Source: a virus. From it: 23,651 nucleotides of DNA. A program made the translations under genes and the position numbers. The notes beneath the pieces are model-generated. The model was not told where the DNA came from. It did not search any database and worked only from the letters and a program-made list of their open reading frames with translations. The stretch is taken from positions 1-23,651 of the IMG/VR virus record IMGVR_UViG_3300040815_002537; one strand, written 5' to 3'. Shown here piece by piece: positions 1 through 5,973 of this stretch; position 1 is the first letter of the stretch, and the number at the start of each line of letters is the position of its first letter.

Positions 1-1
1 T

Positions 2-1264
2 ACGCCGTCAGGAATGGAAGCACCAAAAGTCGATGATGGTGGAAAACTACCAACAGGAGGCTATGATGAAGTTCCTACTAATAAATCAGGAACACCAAAA
101 TTGACTACGCCTGACGGCGCAGGTACTGGTCCAAAGGTGGATGGGACTGGTGGTGCGCCACGTTTGGTGGTTCCACAGGGCACAGGGAGGGTAGCAAGTG
201 ATGTGGCACAAGATGCTGCAAAAATGTTACCTGACCAATTTAAAATTACAACTGACATAAATGGTAACCAATCTTTACGTACAAATAAAGGTACTTTTGC
301 TTCTGTTGACTCTGCTTTGAAAGAACTTGAAAAAACACTAAACCCAAAATACTCAAAAGTATTTAAATATCTTGTAAGAGGTTTTATTGTTCTTGGTGCT
401 GTATTTACCATAGCAGATATAGTCAAACTCTACATGATCTTTAACTCTGATATGACACATGAACAAAAGTTGCAAGAGGCTGCGCCAATTTTTGGTCCTT
501 TGGTTACATCAACTATTGCTGGTGGTATTGGCGCTGCCCTTGGCCTTTCGGTTGGCGGCCCGTGGGGTGCCTTAATACTTGGCGGTGGTAGTGCAATTGC
601 TGCCGGTATGCTCACACCGCACGAATTTAGTCTCTATCTTTTAAAAGCTGTACTAGGCGAACCCGATACAGAAGCAAAAGCCCAGATGATGGCTCAAATA
701 ACCTCTGTTCCCATTACTGTTAAAGGTACTCAATATAATAGCTTAGCAGATTATCTAGGCTCAGGTGGCAAACTTAGTAGAGGGCAACAGAGATCGCTTA
801 GTAGGACTGGTAAAGCCCAATTTGGTGGTGTCAGATTCAGTCGTAGACAAATAGACATGGCAAAAGATTTAGCCGCTGGCATGTCACCTGCAGACTTAGG
901 AATCGAAGGCTTTTATACTGGAAGTGGAGGATTCAGAGATTTTGGAACTGGTACACTTGCAATGCTACATGGAACCGAAGCTGTCGTGCCTAGAAACTCT
1001 ACAGCTGGTCAGTTGTTGGCAATGATATACGACCAAGGACAGGCAATGTCAAAAAGTGTTAATGGTACCCAAGGCATTTTAAATAAAGTTGCTATGGGAA
1101 GTGGTTCTGCACCTATTACGATTGTTAATTCGCCGACAGTGGCGCCGAACGTTAATAATGTTATCCAAGGTGGCAGTGTTATGAACCAGACCACATTATT
1201 GAATAATAGTTCTGGTGGTAATGGCAATTATCCATTTTCAATGTTACCGGGTGGTGTAAACTAA
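2..1264 (+). CDS. Virion tail/tape-measure-like protein, C-terminal part (5' truncated by window edge)
   Basis: The frame is open to the left edge, so this is the last 420 or so residues of a longer protein; the first visible Met need not be its start. The visible part begins with a Gly/Pro/Thr-rich linker in which PKVD recurs (near residues 4 and 41 from the first Met). Two strongly hydrophobic stretches follow (about residues 120-145 and 160-200), the second rich in Gly and Ala. Near residue 305 is a G-F-x-D-F-G-T-G-T-x-A-x-L-H-G-x-E-A-V-V-P motif, which recurs near the C-termini of phage tape-measure and other large tail proteins. The tail end is rich in Asn, Val and Thr. It is the only + strand gene here and converges on the leftward operon. 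Structural role is well supported by the motif; whether it is the tape measure itself cannot be told from a fragment. Confidence 0.6.
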   Translation, partial: TPSGMEAPKVDDGGKLPTGGYDEVPTNKSGTPKLTTPDGAGTGPKVDGTGGAPRLVVPQGTGRVASDVAQDAAKMLPDQFKITTDINGNQSLRTNKGTFASVDSALKELEKTLNPKYSKVFKYLVRGFIVLGAVFTIADIVKLYMIFNSDMTHEQKLQEAAPIFGPLVTSTIAGGIGAALGLSVGGPWGALILGGGSAIAAGMLTPHEFSLYLLKAVLGEPDTEAKAQMMAQITSVPITVKGTQYNSLADYLGSGGKLSRGQQRSLSRTGKAQFGGVRFSRRQIDMAKDLAAGMSPADLGIEGFYTGSGGFRDFGTGTLAMLHGTEAVVPRNSTAGQLLAMIYDQGQAMSKSVNGTQGILNKVAMGSGSAPITIVNSPTVAPNVNNVIQGGSVMNQTTLLNNSSGGNGNYPFSMLPGGVN

Positions 1265-1266
1265 AA

Positions 1267-1284
1267 AGGGACCCGAAGGTCCCT
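1267..1284. terminator. Bidirectional rho-independent terminator between converging genes
   Basis: GGGACC, CGAA tetraloop, GGTCCC makes a strong hairpin, extended by an A-T pair. Five A residues on the left give a U-tract for - strand transcripts, and TCAGTTTT on the right serves + strand transcripts. It lies 3 bases after the + strand stop codon and 6 bases beyond the stop of the last - strand gene, so it serves both. Confidence 0.85.
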
Positions 1285-1289
1285 CAGTT

Positions 1290-1511
1290 TTAGTCTTTTT
1301 TGGATACGAAGGAATACATTTCCTTTGCCTTCTCCATTAGATCGTCGATTGTATATGGCTGGCAGGCTTTTTGCCACTCTTCAGTTGATGCTTTATTAGC
1401 TTCAAACTGTTGACGCCAAAAATCCATGTTAATATGGTATTGTTGATCCATATAATCTTTTGCTAATTTAAGCATTTCTGCTCTAATTTCAAACGGATTT
1501 TTATTAGACAT
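1290..1511 (-). CDS. Small conserved-type phage protein, function unknown (73 aa)
   Basis: A short, charged, mostly helical protein without signal peptide or membrane segment. It is rich in Lys, Glu, Gln and Met, with aromatic residues along helices (for example DFWRQQFEANK). It overlaps the upstream 67-aa gene by 8 bases, and an AAGGAG about 10 bases before the ATG lies inside that gene, so the two are probably translationally coupled. It is the last gene of the leftward unit and is followed at once by the shared terminator. Its general look resembles short hypothetical proteins of marine T4-like phages, but that is an impression, and no function can be given. Confidence 0.75.
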   Translation of the reverse strand: MSNKNPFEIRAEMLKLAKDYMDQQYHINMDFWRQQFEANKASTEEWQKACQPYTIDDLMEKAKEMYSFVSKKD

Positions 1512-1707
1512 TTTTAGTTAACTCCTTCATGTTATCGCCCAATTTACGAACTGAGTCGTTCATGGTTTCCAATTCATCTTTATAAAAATTGAAGGTGTAA
1601 GCATTCATTGCTTTACTAAAGGTGTTCCAACCTGTTACTTTTAGATCGACCAATTCAGCAAAAAATGTTTTGTTGTGGTCCATAAATTGTTTATTTGAAA
1701 GTATCAT
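1504..1707 (-). CDS. Small helical phage protein, function unknown (67 aa)
   Basis: A 67-residue predicted all-helical protein with alternating aromatic and polar residues (MDHNKTFFAEL, NAYTFNFYKDEL). The spacing is reminiscent of phasin-like or coiled-coil proteins, but there is no diagnostic motif. Its start is supported by AGGAG 7 bases upstream of the ATG. The 3' end overlaps the start of the next gene by 8 bases. The pair probably acts or is expressed together. I do not recognise a family with confidence. Confidence 0.75.
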   Translation of the reverse strand: MILSNKQFMDHNKTFFAELVDLKVTGWNTFSKAMNAYTFNFYKDELETMNDSVRKLGDNMKELTKNV

Positions 1708-1736
1708 GTACTTCTCCTGTGTTGTGTGTTTTAACT

Positions 1737-1856
1737 TTATGTTATGCTATGAATGCACATAGCAACGGTACTCATGGTAACTAAAAATAGTCCAATTACC
1801 ATCAAACCGTCCATAACCTGTTCGGGCTTGCCCCTCCTAGGTTTACAATTATTCAT
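1737..1856 (-). CDS. Tiny single-pass membrane protein (39 aa)
   Basis: A 39-residue reading frame with a clear AAGGAG ribosome site 6-7 bases before the ATG. The N-terminus is basic and polar (MNNCKPRRGKPEQ). One hydrophobic segment of about 20 residues follows (LMVIGLFLVTMSTVAMCIH), as expected for a membrane-anchored microprotein with its N-terminus in the cytoplasm by the positive-inside rule. It lies just downstream of a sigma70-like promoter and 29 bases upstream of the 67-aa gene. Function is unknown; small membrane proteins at such places in phages often modify the host envelope or help lysis, but nothing here shows that. Confidence 0.7.
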   Translation of the reverse strand: MNNCKPRRGKPEQVMDGLMVIGLFLVTMSTVAMCIHSIT

Positions 1857-1883
1857 TATCACTCCTTAAATTGTTATATTATT

Positions 1884-1912
1884 ATATTATCATCTTTTAT
1901 ATTGGATGTCAA
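1884..1912 (-). promoter_or_regulatory. Sigma70-like promoter for the leftmost small genes
   Basis: On the - strand, TTGACA (1907-1912) is followed after 17 bases by TAATAT (1884-1889); a GATAAT at 15-base spacing overlaps it. A T-rich stretch precedes the -35 box. Transcription would start near 1876, just ahead of the ribosome site of the 39-aa gene. Confidence 0.6.
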
Positions 1913-1927
1913 CAAAAAAGATACCTA

Positions 1928-2107
1928 TTATCGGTTATTTTGTAATTCCCCGATTTCCAACATACACTTCTTCGCTTCCTCGTGAAACCCCATTCTTGCG
2001 AGCTCCGCTGCCGCTCTCGAATATCCAACCATCTGCGTGTAGCGATCTAACGAAGACCACAAGCCCGACAATGGTGAGAAGACATAGTTTGCTACTAAAG
2101 CTGTCAT
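1928..2107 (-). CDS. Small protein coupled to the DUF1127 gene, function unknown (59 aa)
   Basis: I place the start at the Met opening MTALVANYVF rather than at an ATG 9 bases upstream. AAAGGA stands 8 bases before the chosen start but immediately abuts the upstream one, and the chosen ATG shares one base with the stop of the preceding gene (TAATG coupling). The N-terminal 20 residues are moderately hydrophobic. The rest is helical and charged (AAAELARMGFHEEAKKCMLEI). The arrangement of a hydrophobic start followed by an Ala/Arg-rich helix recalls DUF1127-type proteins such as its neighbour, but the diagnostic D-I-G-L-x-R is missing. Confidence 0.65.
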   Translation of the reverse strand: MTALVANYVFSPLSGLWSSLDRYTQMVGYSRAAAELARMGFHEEAKKCMLEIGELQNNR

Positions 2108-2340
2108 TAGACCCATCCTTTTAAATTTTCATTTGCATTTGCACGTGCTACGTAATAGATCTCGCCACGTGAGAGTCCAATATCTGCTAATTCATAATCT
2201 GATAATTTTGATAGCTCTTTTTCAGTTTCACGAATCAGTTTGCGAGCCATTCTGTTTTGGTTAAAAGCTCTTAGTGCTTCAACGATAGTTTCAATTGCCC
2301 TTGTTGAGTAGCCGTGGGCCGCTAATATTGCTTGTGTCAT
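2107..2340 (-). CDS. DUF1127-domain (YjiS-like) protein
   Basis: A 77-residue protein whose second half carries the DUF1127 pattern: Arg-rich helix, then L-S-K-L-S-D-Y-E-L-A-D-I-G-L-S-R-G-E-I (about residues 44-62). DUF1127 proteins are common in Alphaproteobacteria and some Gammaproteobacteria. Family members have been linked to small-RNA, phosphate and carbon regulation, with Arg-rich helices thought to touch RNA. The start is supported by AAGGGG 6 bases upstream. In a phage it is probably host-derived and could alter host regulation; that is inference. The family call is fairly safe because the core motif is intact. Confidence 0.8.
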   Translation of the reverse strand: MTQAILAAHGYSTRAIETIVEALRAFNQNRMARKLIRETEKELSKLSDYELADIGLSRGEIYYVARANANENLKGWV

Positions 2341-2412
2341 ATTTTGCCCCTTATGTATATGATGTGTGATCCGATCCCGACACCACGCCGAGTTTAATCC
2401 TTTTTACAAATT

Positions 2413-2420
2413 TATTTATT
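2413..2420 (-). promoter_or_regulatory. Possible late promoter (one mismatch) for the DUF1127 pair
   Basis: AATAAATA on the - strand matches the T4 late element TATAAATA at 7 of 8 positions, about 70 bases upstream of the DUF1127 start in a non-coding gap (2341-2528). No better promoter is seen in this gap. Such near-matches are easy to find by chance in A+T-rich DNA. Confidence 0.3.
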
Positions 2421-2484
2421 AGGTAAACTGACAAATAATGGTTATCAATTCCGAATACCCGCTATTCAAAATTTGCAACGAAAA

Positions 2485-2508
2485 AGGGGAAGACTATAGT
2501 CTTCCCCT
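2485..2508 (-). terminator. Rho-independent terminator after hsp20
   Basis: A perfect 10-bp stem (AGGGGAAGAC / GTCTTCCCCT) with a TATA loop, followed on the - strand by a T-run (CCCCTTTTTC). It lies 21 bases beyond the hsp20 stop and isolates hsp20 from the DUF1127 unit. Confidence 0.88.
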
Positions 2509-2528
2509 GCCCTCGTACTAAGGTAAAC

Positions 2529-3011
2529 CTATCCTTTTAAAAGATCAGGCTTTTTGGTTTTAGATGATTTAGTTTCACCAATATTGATGAACCTAGGCTT
2601 CTTTTCTTCGGGGATTATGTTTTCTAAATCAACGGTCAAGATACCGTTGTCAAGAGACGCACCTGATACCACAATGGTATCTGTGAGGGTAAATACCCTA
2701 CGGAATGACCGTGCGCTAATGCCGCGGTGAATGAAGTCCGGTTGTGACTTGTCATCATCATTCTGTGCTTTTTCGCCTTCAATGTATAATTGCCCATCCT
2801 CTACTTTAATAGTAAGTTCATCTTCTGAAAATCCAGCAATTGCTACTTCAACTGCATAATGATCCTCATCTACTTTTACTATGTTGTAAGGTGGATAATT
2901 ATTGGTTTGATTTGGCCTATGCGAATCAATTCGATTGATAAGGCGGTCGAAACCAATAAAGAAAGGGTCTTGTGGCATCATATCTGCCGTGAACCTACGT
3001 ACTGTATTCAT
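2529..3011 (-). CDS. hsp20: Small heat-shock protein (Hsp20/IbpA family)
   Basis: A 160-residue protein with an alpha-crystallin domain. PPYNIVKVDEDHYAVEVAIAG begins the core (about residues 38-59). EDELTIKVEDGQLYIEGEK forms the next strands. RGISARSFRRVFTL is the conserved loop and strand. NGILTVDLENIIPEEKKP ends in the usual short C-terminal motif. Length and layout match bacterial class A proteins such as IbpA, which hold unfolding proteins as ATP-independent chaperones. I chose the ATG at 3011: AAAGGAG lies just before it, and the longer TTG-initiated frame would contain that site. It has its own late promoter overlapping the end of dut and a strong terminator, so it is probably a late monocistronic gene, perhaps for virion protein folding. 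Hsp20 genes are common in marine T4-like phages. Confidence 0.93.
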   Translation of the reverse strand: MNTVRRFTADMMPQDPFFIGFDRLINRIDSHRPNQTNNYPPYNIVKVDEDHYAVEVAIAGFSEDELTIKVEDGQLYIEGEKAQNDDDKSQPDFIHRGISARSFRRVFTLTDTIVVSGASLDNGILTVDLENIIPEEKKPRFINIGETKSSKTKKPDLLKG

Positions 3012-3073
3012 TTTGCTATCTCCTTTTGTATTAAGCAAGATTATATTAAGGAACCCATAAGGCGTTCCATTTT

Positions 3074-3081
3074 TATTTATA
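3074..3081 (-). promoter_or_regulatory. T4-type late promoter for hsp20
   Basis: An exact TATAAATA on the - strand, about 63 bases before the hsp20 start. The dut stop codon TAA (3077-3079) is part of the element. T4 late promoters consist of this octamer alone, recognised by the gp55 sigma factor with the clamp; gp55 and gp45 are both encoded in this window. Confidence 0.75.
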
Positions 3082-3589
3082 CAGAGCCTGTCGAACCAAA
3101 CCCACCATCACGTGAAGTTTTTTGACCAGGTCTGTCTAAAATTTGTTCCATCGCATATTTTTTTACAGGTTCTAGCATTGCTTGTGCAAGCCTTTCCCCA
3201 TCCTGAATAACAACCAAACTTTCTGATACGTTCTGCATCATAATAAAAGATTCTTCCACATAGTCACTATCAATAATACCTACACTATTAGGAAGTATCA
3301 GGCCCTTTTTCAGGCCTGTACTTGATCTGTTATATAGTTTCAAAACATTATTCTTTGGAATATCAAAGATAAGACCAGTTGGAACTAATGCTCTGTCACC
3401 AGGTGTAATTTGAATAGAAGTTTTACCTGATATTACTTTAGGAACAAGTTTTGTTTTCTTATTCCACGTGTTGTAAGAAATTACATCAGAGCCCATATTA
3501 ATACAAGCTCTAACATCAAAACAAGCAGAACCTTCTGTTGCAAAAGAAGGCATAGTCGCTTTTTCATTTACCAAATATATTTTCAACAT
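3077..3589 (-). CDS. dut: dUTPase (trimeric dUTP diphosphatase)
   Basis: Hydrolyses dUTP to dUMP and pyrophosphate, keeping uracil out of DNA and supplying the precursor of dTMP. All five motifs of the trimeric family are visible in 170 residues: SACFDVRA (about 21-28), NRSSTGLKKG (88-97), GIIDSDYVEE (104-113, with the catalytic Asp), QDGERLAQAML (129-139) and the C-terminal Phe-bearing arm RDGGFGSTG (160-168). The segment between motifs 1 and 2 (residues 30-60) is somewhat longer than in the E. coli enzyme. It begins 7 bases after the regA stop, with only a weak GGGAAG site, so it is probably co-transcribed with regA and the replisome genes. Confidence 0.95.
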   Translation of the reverse strand: MLKIYLVNEKATMPSFATEGSACFDVRACINMGSDVISYNTWNKKTKLVPKVISGKTSIQITPGDRALVPTGLIFDIPKNNVLKLYNRSSTGLKKGLILPNSVGIIDSDYVEESFIMMQNVSESLVVIQDGERLAQAMLEPVKKYAMEQILDRPGQKTSRDGGFGSTGSV

Positions 3590-3595
3590 AATATT

Positions 3596-3991
3596 TTATT
3601 TCTTCCCAATGTTATATTTTACTGCCAATTCCCAATTGTCTTTTTCCTTATAGGAAATTATTTTAATCTGACTTAGCGGAGCAACTGGTTCGCTATTATC
3701 AATAGGTTCTATGAGTTCCCATTCGCTAAGTAAATTTACTATTGTATTTCTTCTTGCTTTATCTTCATCTGTAAATGTGTTATTTTTACCATCAAGTATA
3801 AACAATTCTTTAAAATGAAGAATAGCATACCTACCCTGTTTATGTAGGATATGACACGATTGATATAGTTTTCTTTCCTTACGAGAAGAAATTCCAATAC
3901 GTGTGAGTGTTTCTTTTATCTTCAAAAAGCTATCTGGAGTAGGAAGCTTGATTTCAACACCGACTCCTTTAAATATATCTTCAGTTTGCAT
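3596..3991 (-). CDS. regA: RegA translational repressor of early genes
   Basis: A 131-residue protein that aligns by eye along its length with T4 RegA. Matching blocks are F-L-K-I-K-E-T-L-T-R-I-G-I (about 22-34), LYQSCHILHKQGRYAILHFKEL (42-63), TDEDKARRNTIVNLLSEWELIE (73-95) and a C-terminal block ending in KYNIGKK. T4 RegA binds the start regions of many early mRNAs, including 44, 45 and its own, and blocks ribosome loading. Here it follows 62, as in T4. The N-terminus is about 10 residues longer than in T4. A 74-base leader with a tiny reading frame separates it from 62. Confidence 0.95.
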   Translation of the reverse strand: MQTEDIFKGVGVEIKLPTPDSFLKIKETLTRIGISSRKERKLYQSCHILHKQGRYAILHFKELFILDGKNNTFTDEDKARRNTIVNLLSEWELIEPIDNSEPVAPLSQIKIISYKEKDNWELAVKYNIGKK

Positions 3992-3994
3992 AAT

Positions 3995-4054
3995 TCACAG
4001 CACCTTCTTTTTATTATTATAGTTATCATACATGCTGATGTTCACCATGACCAT
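3995..4054 (-). CDS. Possible leader peptide upstream of regA (19 aa)
   Basis: A 19-codon frame (MVMVNISMYDNYNNKKKVL) between 62 and regA, ending 3 bases before the regA ATG. AGGTGG stands just before its first ATG and 6 bases before its third codon, also an ATG, so a 17-residue product is as likely. Its 3' codons carry the AAGAAGGTG that serves as the regA ribosome site, so translating it would affect regA initiation. Coding is not proved: it is short and the gap is A+T-rich. Confidence 0.3.
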   Translation of the reverse strand: MVMVNISMYDNYNNKKKVL

Positions 4055-4065
4055 CCACCTATTTA

Positions 4066-4473
4066 TTATTTACCAGGTCCGCCCATACTCAATTTCTCTC
4101 GTATGGCTTTTAATTGGTCGGTTGATAACATTTTTAAATACATTTTTGCTACTGTGCGATTGCAAGAATATACTTCTTGAAGGGCATCAAGATCATTATT
4201 TTTGTCTGCTTTAGGCCATTTTGACCAACGCTTACGCTTTCGTAATGCTGCACGATAATATTGGAATTGTGCATCTTGGAATAAATTAGGTCGCATATTC
4301 ATTTCATTTGCATGAAGTATGGTATCCTCAAAATTTGTAAATCCACGATTTACGATATATGCATTATATTGTTTTTCTGTAAGCTCCGGGTTATCACTCT
4401 CGTTGATAAGATCTTTTTTGGTTTCCGATGCTGCCTTGATAAAATCAAATGGGCTTATTTCGTTTTTACTCAT
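4066..4473 (-). CDS. 62: Clamp-loader small subunit gp62
   Basis: Forms the clamp loader with four copies of gp44 and opens the gp45 ring onto DNA. The 135-residue protein follows the marine T4-like form: SPFDFIKAASETKKDLI at the start, YIVNRGFTNFEDTILHANEMN (about 38-58), then a basic block RKRKRWSKWPK (about 78-88). This is shorter than T4 gp62 (187 aa), as in cyanophages. I start it at the Met of MSKNEISPF because CGGAG lies 6 bases upstream; the frame is open 26 codons further but those residues look unrelated. Order 44, (Zn-ribbon), 62, regA supports the call. Confidence 0.88.
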   Translation of the reverse strand: MSKNEISPFDFIKAASETKKDLINESDNPELTEKQYNAYIVNRGFTNFEDTILHANEMNMRPNLFQDAQFQYYRAALRKRKRWSKWPKADKNNDLDALQEVYSCNRTVAKMYLKMLSTDQLKAIREKLSMGGPGK

Positions 4474-4492
4474 ATTAAACTCCGAAACTGAA

Positions 4493-4678
4493 TCAGCGTA
4501 CTTTCTCAAGTGCTTCCAATATATCATTAAATTCCATGGCGCATGTCTCACACATCTGTACCGTATGAGGACCTTCTGCAGTTTCCATATGGACCGAATA
4601 TATTTCGTCTTTATTCAAGGTTACCTCACAGTTCATGCAGGTATGTTTTTTGATAAGACGACCCATCCATTCGCTCAT
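4493..4678 (-). CDS. Small zinc-ribbon-like protein between 44 and 62
   Basis: A 61-residue protein with two CxxC pairs, CMNC (14-17) and CETC (43-46), spaced as in a small zinc ribbon or treble-clef fold. Its ATG overlaps the 44 stop (ATGA), implying translational coupling, and 62 begins 19 bases after it. T4 has no gene between 44 and 62. Being coupled to the clamp-loader genes suggests it acts on the replisome or on transcription, but I know of no assigned role. Confidence 0.75.
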   Translation of the reverse strand: MSEWMGRLIKKHTCMNCEVTLNKDEIYSVHMETAEGPHTVQMCETCAMEFNDILEALEKVR

Positions 4679-5625
4679 TTGAACTCTGCTTCCATCATTA
4701 CTTCAGTAAGAAATGCAACCATATTTACTTCTTGGTCAGCAACAAAGTTTGCCTTGTACATATAATCGGCAAGTGTTACGCAGAAGCCAGGAAGGGTTCT
4801 AAATTCAACACGGTCAGTTCCGGCATCATATACACGTCGGAACATTTCATTCATATCCTGGTCTGAATTTTTTGCAACCCATTTACGCATATTCGTGAAG
4901 TCTTTTTCCTTGAGCAACCGAAAAAGTTCATCAATGGATTCCTGTTTGATATTAACAAAGATGCCTTCGTCAATTTTACCAGATGCCGCATATGATTGTA
5001 ATTCAGTCAATACACGACGAAAGTCAGGAAAATGTTTTTGAATTACTTTTGCAACTACAGCCTTGTCATATGCTATGTTTTCCGTTTCAAGAATTGCCTC
5101 TACCCGTTTCATAAATTGCATAGCAAGGGATGGACGTTCTGACGTTTCAATGGTAAAATCAATTTCTGAAAGTCGAGAACGGAGTGGTGCAATGATACGG
5201 TTTTTAAAGTTACAAGTAAAGATAAAACCACAGTTTGAGGAATATTCCTCAATAAAGTTTCTCAGCGCGGGTTGAACCGAGGTTGCATTAAGATAATCCG
5301 CCTCATCAAAAATAACATATTTACGGCCGCCTGTTAGGGATACAGCAGATGCATATGTTGATATATCGTATCGGAGAGTATCAATATTGACGTTGAGTGA
5401 TCCGTTTTTGACAATATAGTCACAGTCTAACTCATCAAGCATTGCTTTAGCAATTGTTGTTTTGCCAACGCCTGGACCGCCAGATAAAAGTAAATTTGGT
5501 ATAGAGGAATCAGAAACAAACTTTTGAAAAACTTCTTTTGTTTTTTGTGGTAAGATTGTATCTTGTATTTTTTGTGGACGATACTTTTCCACCCACAAGA
5601 CCTCATTCTGTTTTGCGTCAAGCAT
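4675..5625 (-). CDS. 44: Clamp-loader large subunit gp44 (AAA+ ATPase)
   Basis: The ATPase subunit that loads the gp45 clamp. At 316 residues it matches T4 gp44 (319). Visible motifs are W-V-E-K-Y-R-P near the start (11-17), Walker A GGPGVGKTT (49-57), Walker B FDEAD (106-110) and a sensor region FIFTCNFKNRIIAPLRSRL (134-152). The SRC arginine-finger motif of AAA+ loaders reads SRL here, keeping the Arg. AAGGTG lies 8 bases before the ATG. A sigma70-like promoter lies 34-62 bases upstream, so 44, the Zn-ribbon gene, 62, regA and dut can be transcribed from here. RegA probably represses it, as in T4. Confidence 0.97.
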   Translation of the reverse strand: MLDAKQNEVLWVEKYRPQKIQDTILPQKTKEVFQKFVSDSSIPNLLLSGGPGVGKTTIAKAMLDELDCDYIVKNGSLNVNIDTLRYDISTYASAVSLTGGRKYVIFDEADYLNATSVQPALRNFIEEYSSNCGFIFTCNFKNRIIAPLRSRLSEIDFTIETSERPSLAMQFMKRVEAILETENIAYDKAVVAKVIQKHFPDFRRVLTELQSYAASGKIDEGIFVNIKQESIDELFRLLKEKDFTNMRKWVAKNSDQDMNEMFRRVYDAGTDRVEFRTLPGFCVTLADYMYKANFVADQEVNMVAFLTEVMMEAEFK

Positions 5626-5658
5626 ATATTTTCACCTTTGTACATGATATAGAATAGT

Positions 5659-5687
5659 ATTATATAATAAAATGGGGAGGAAGTCAA
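5659..5687 (-). promoter_or_regulatory. Sigma70-like promoter for the 44-62-regA-dut unit
   Basis: TTGACT (5682-5687), 17 bases, then an exact TATAAT (5659-5664) on the - strand, with a start near 5652 and the 44 ATG at 5625. The -35 box lies in the loop of the terminator hairpin at 5674-5698. Confidence 0.75.
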
Positions 5688-5698
5688 CCCTCCTCCCC
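5674..5698 (-). terminator. Terminator hairpin overlapping the gene 44 promoter
   Basis: An 8-bp perfect stem (GGGGAGGA / TCCTCCCC) with a 9-base loop, followed on the - strand by ATTTTATTATA. It begins 12 bases beyond the stop of the 85-aa gene. The T-run is broken by A, so efficiency is uncertain; some read-through from 45 is likely. Confidence 0.65.
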
Positions 5699-5709
5699 TA
5701 AAAGATTGC

Positions 5710-5967
5710 TTAATTAGCAACCTTTGAACTCAAGGGTCCTTGTGGTTGTGCGCCTGCAACATCAACATCAGTATCTTCTGGCTGTTGCTGTTGAGGTGAA
5801 TTTTGTTGGACATATGCCTCCAACTTGTTACGAAGCATGCCTACGCTGGCAATCTCGTTTCCTTGCAAACCACCACGGCGGGTTACTACATCAATCAATT
5901 GAACCATAGTAGCAATGTCATTGATTGTAACAGTTACTTCTTGTTGTTGCATCATTTGGTTTTCCAT
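5710..5967 (-). CDS. Conserved-type small phage protein between 45 and 44 (85 aa)
   Basis: The N-terminal two-thirds holds a compact helical block, EVTVTINDIATMVQLIDVVTRRGG followed by NEIASVGMLRNKLEAYVQQ (about residues 10-55). A Gln-rich, acidic tail follows that looks disordered. The block resembles a small protein I recall beside gene 45 in marine T4-like phages, where its function is unknown. AAGGAT precedes the ATG. It starts 6 bases after the 45 stop, so it is translated from the same message as the clamp. A terminator follows at once. A clamp-related role is possible but only inferred from position. Confidence 0.78.
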   Translation of the reverse strand: MENQMMQQQEVTVTINDIATMVQLIDVVTRRGGLQGNEIASVGMLRNKLEAYVQQNSPQQQQPEDTDVDVAGAQPQGPLSSKVAN

Positions 5968-5973
5968 ATTTAA

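Noticed and set aside
1741-1900. Possible tRNA or small RNA in the short intergenic gaps (1741-1900, 20609-20761, 23256-23402)
   Set aside because: No cloverleaf with T-loop GGTTCRAAT-like sequence or paired acceptor arms was seen; the first gap is better explained by a 39-aa gene and its promoter.
3038-3068. Weak hairpin GGAAC/GTTCC between dut and hsp20 as a terminator
   Set aside because: The stem is only 5 bp with a 9-base loop and no T-run follows on the - strand; it may be a leader structure but does not support a terminator call.
3986-4214. Two + strand frames of 60-64 aa over the 62-regA gap
   Set aside because: Both overlap gp62 coding, have no ribosome site and are rich in Ile/Phe/His as expected for antisense of A+T-rich DNA.
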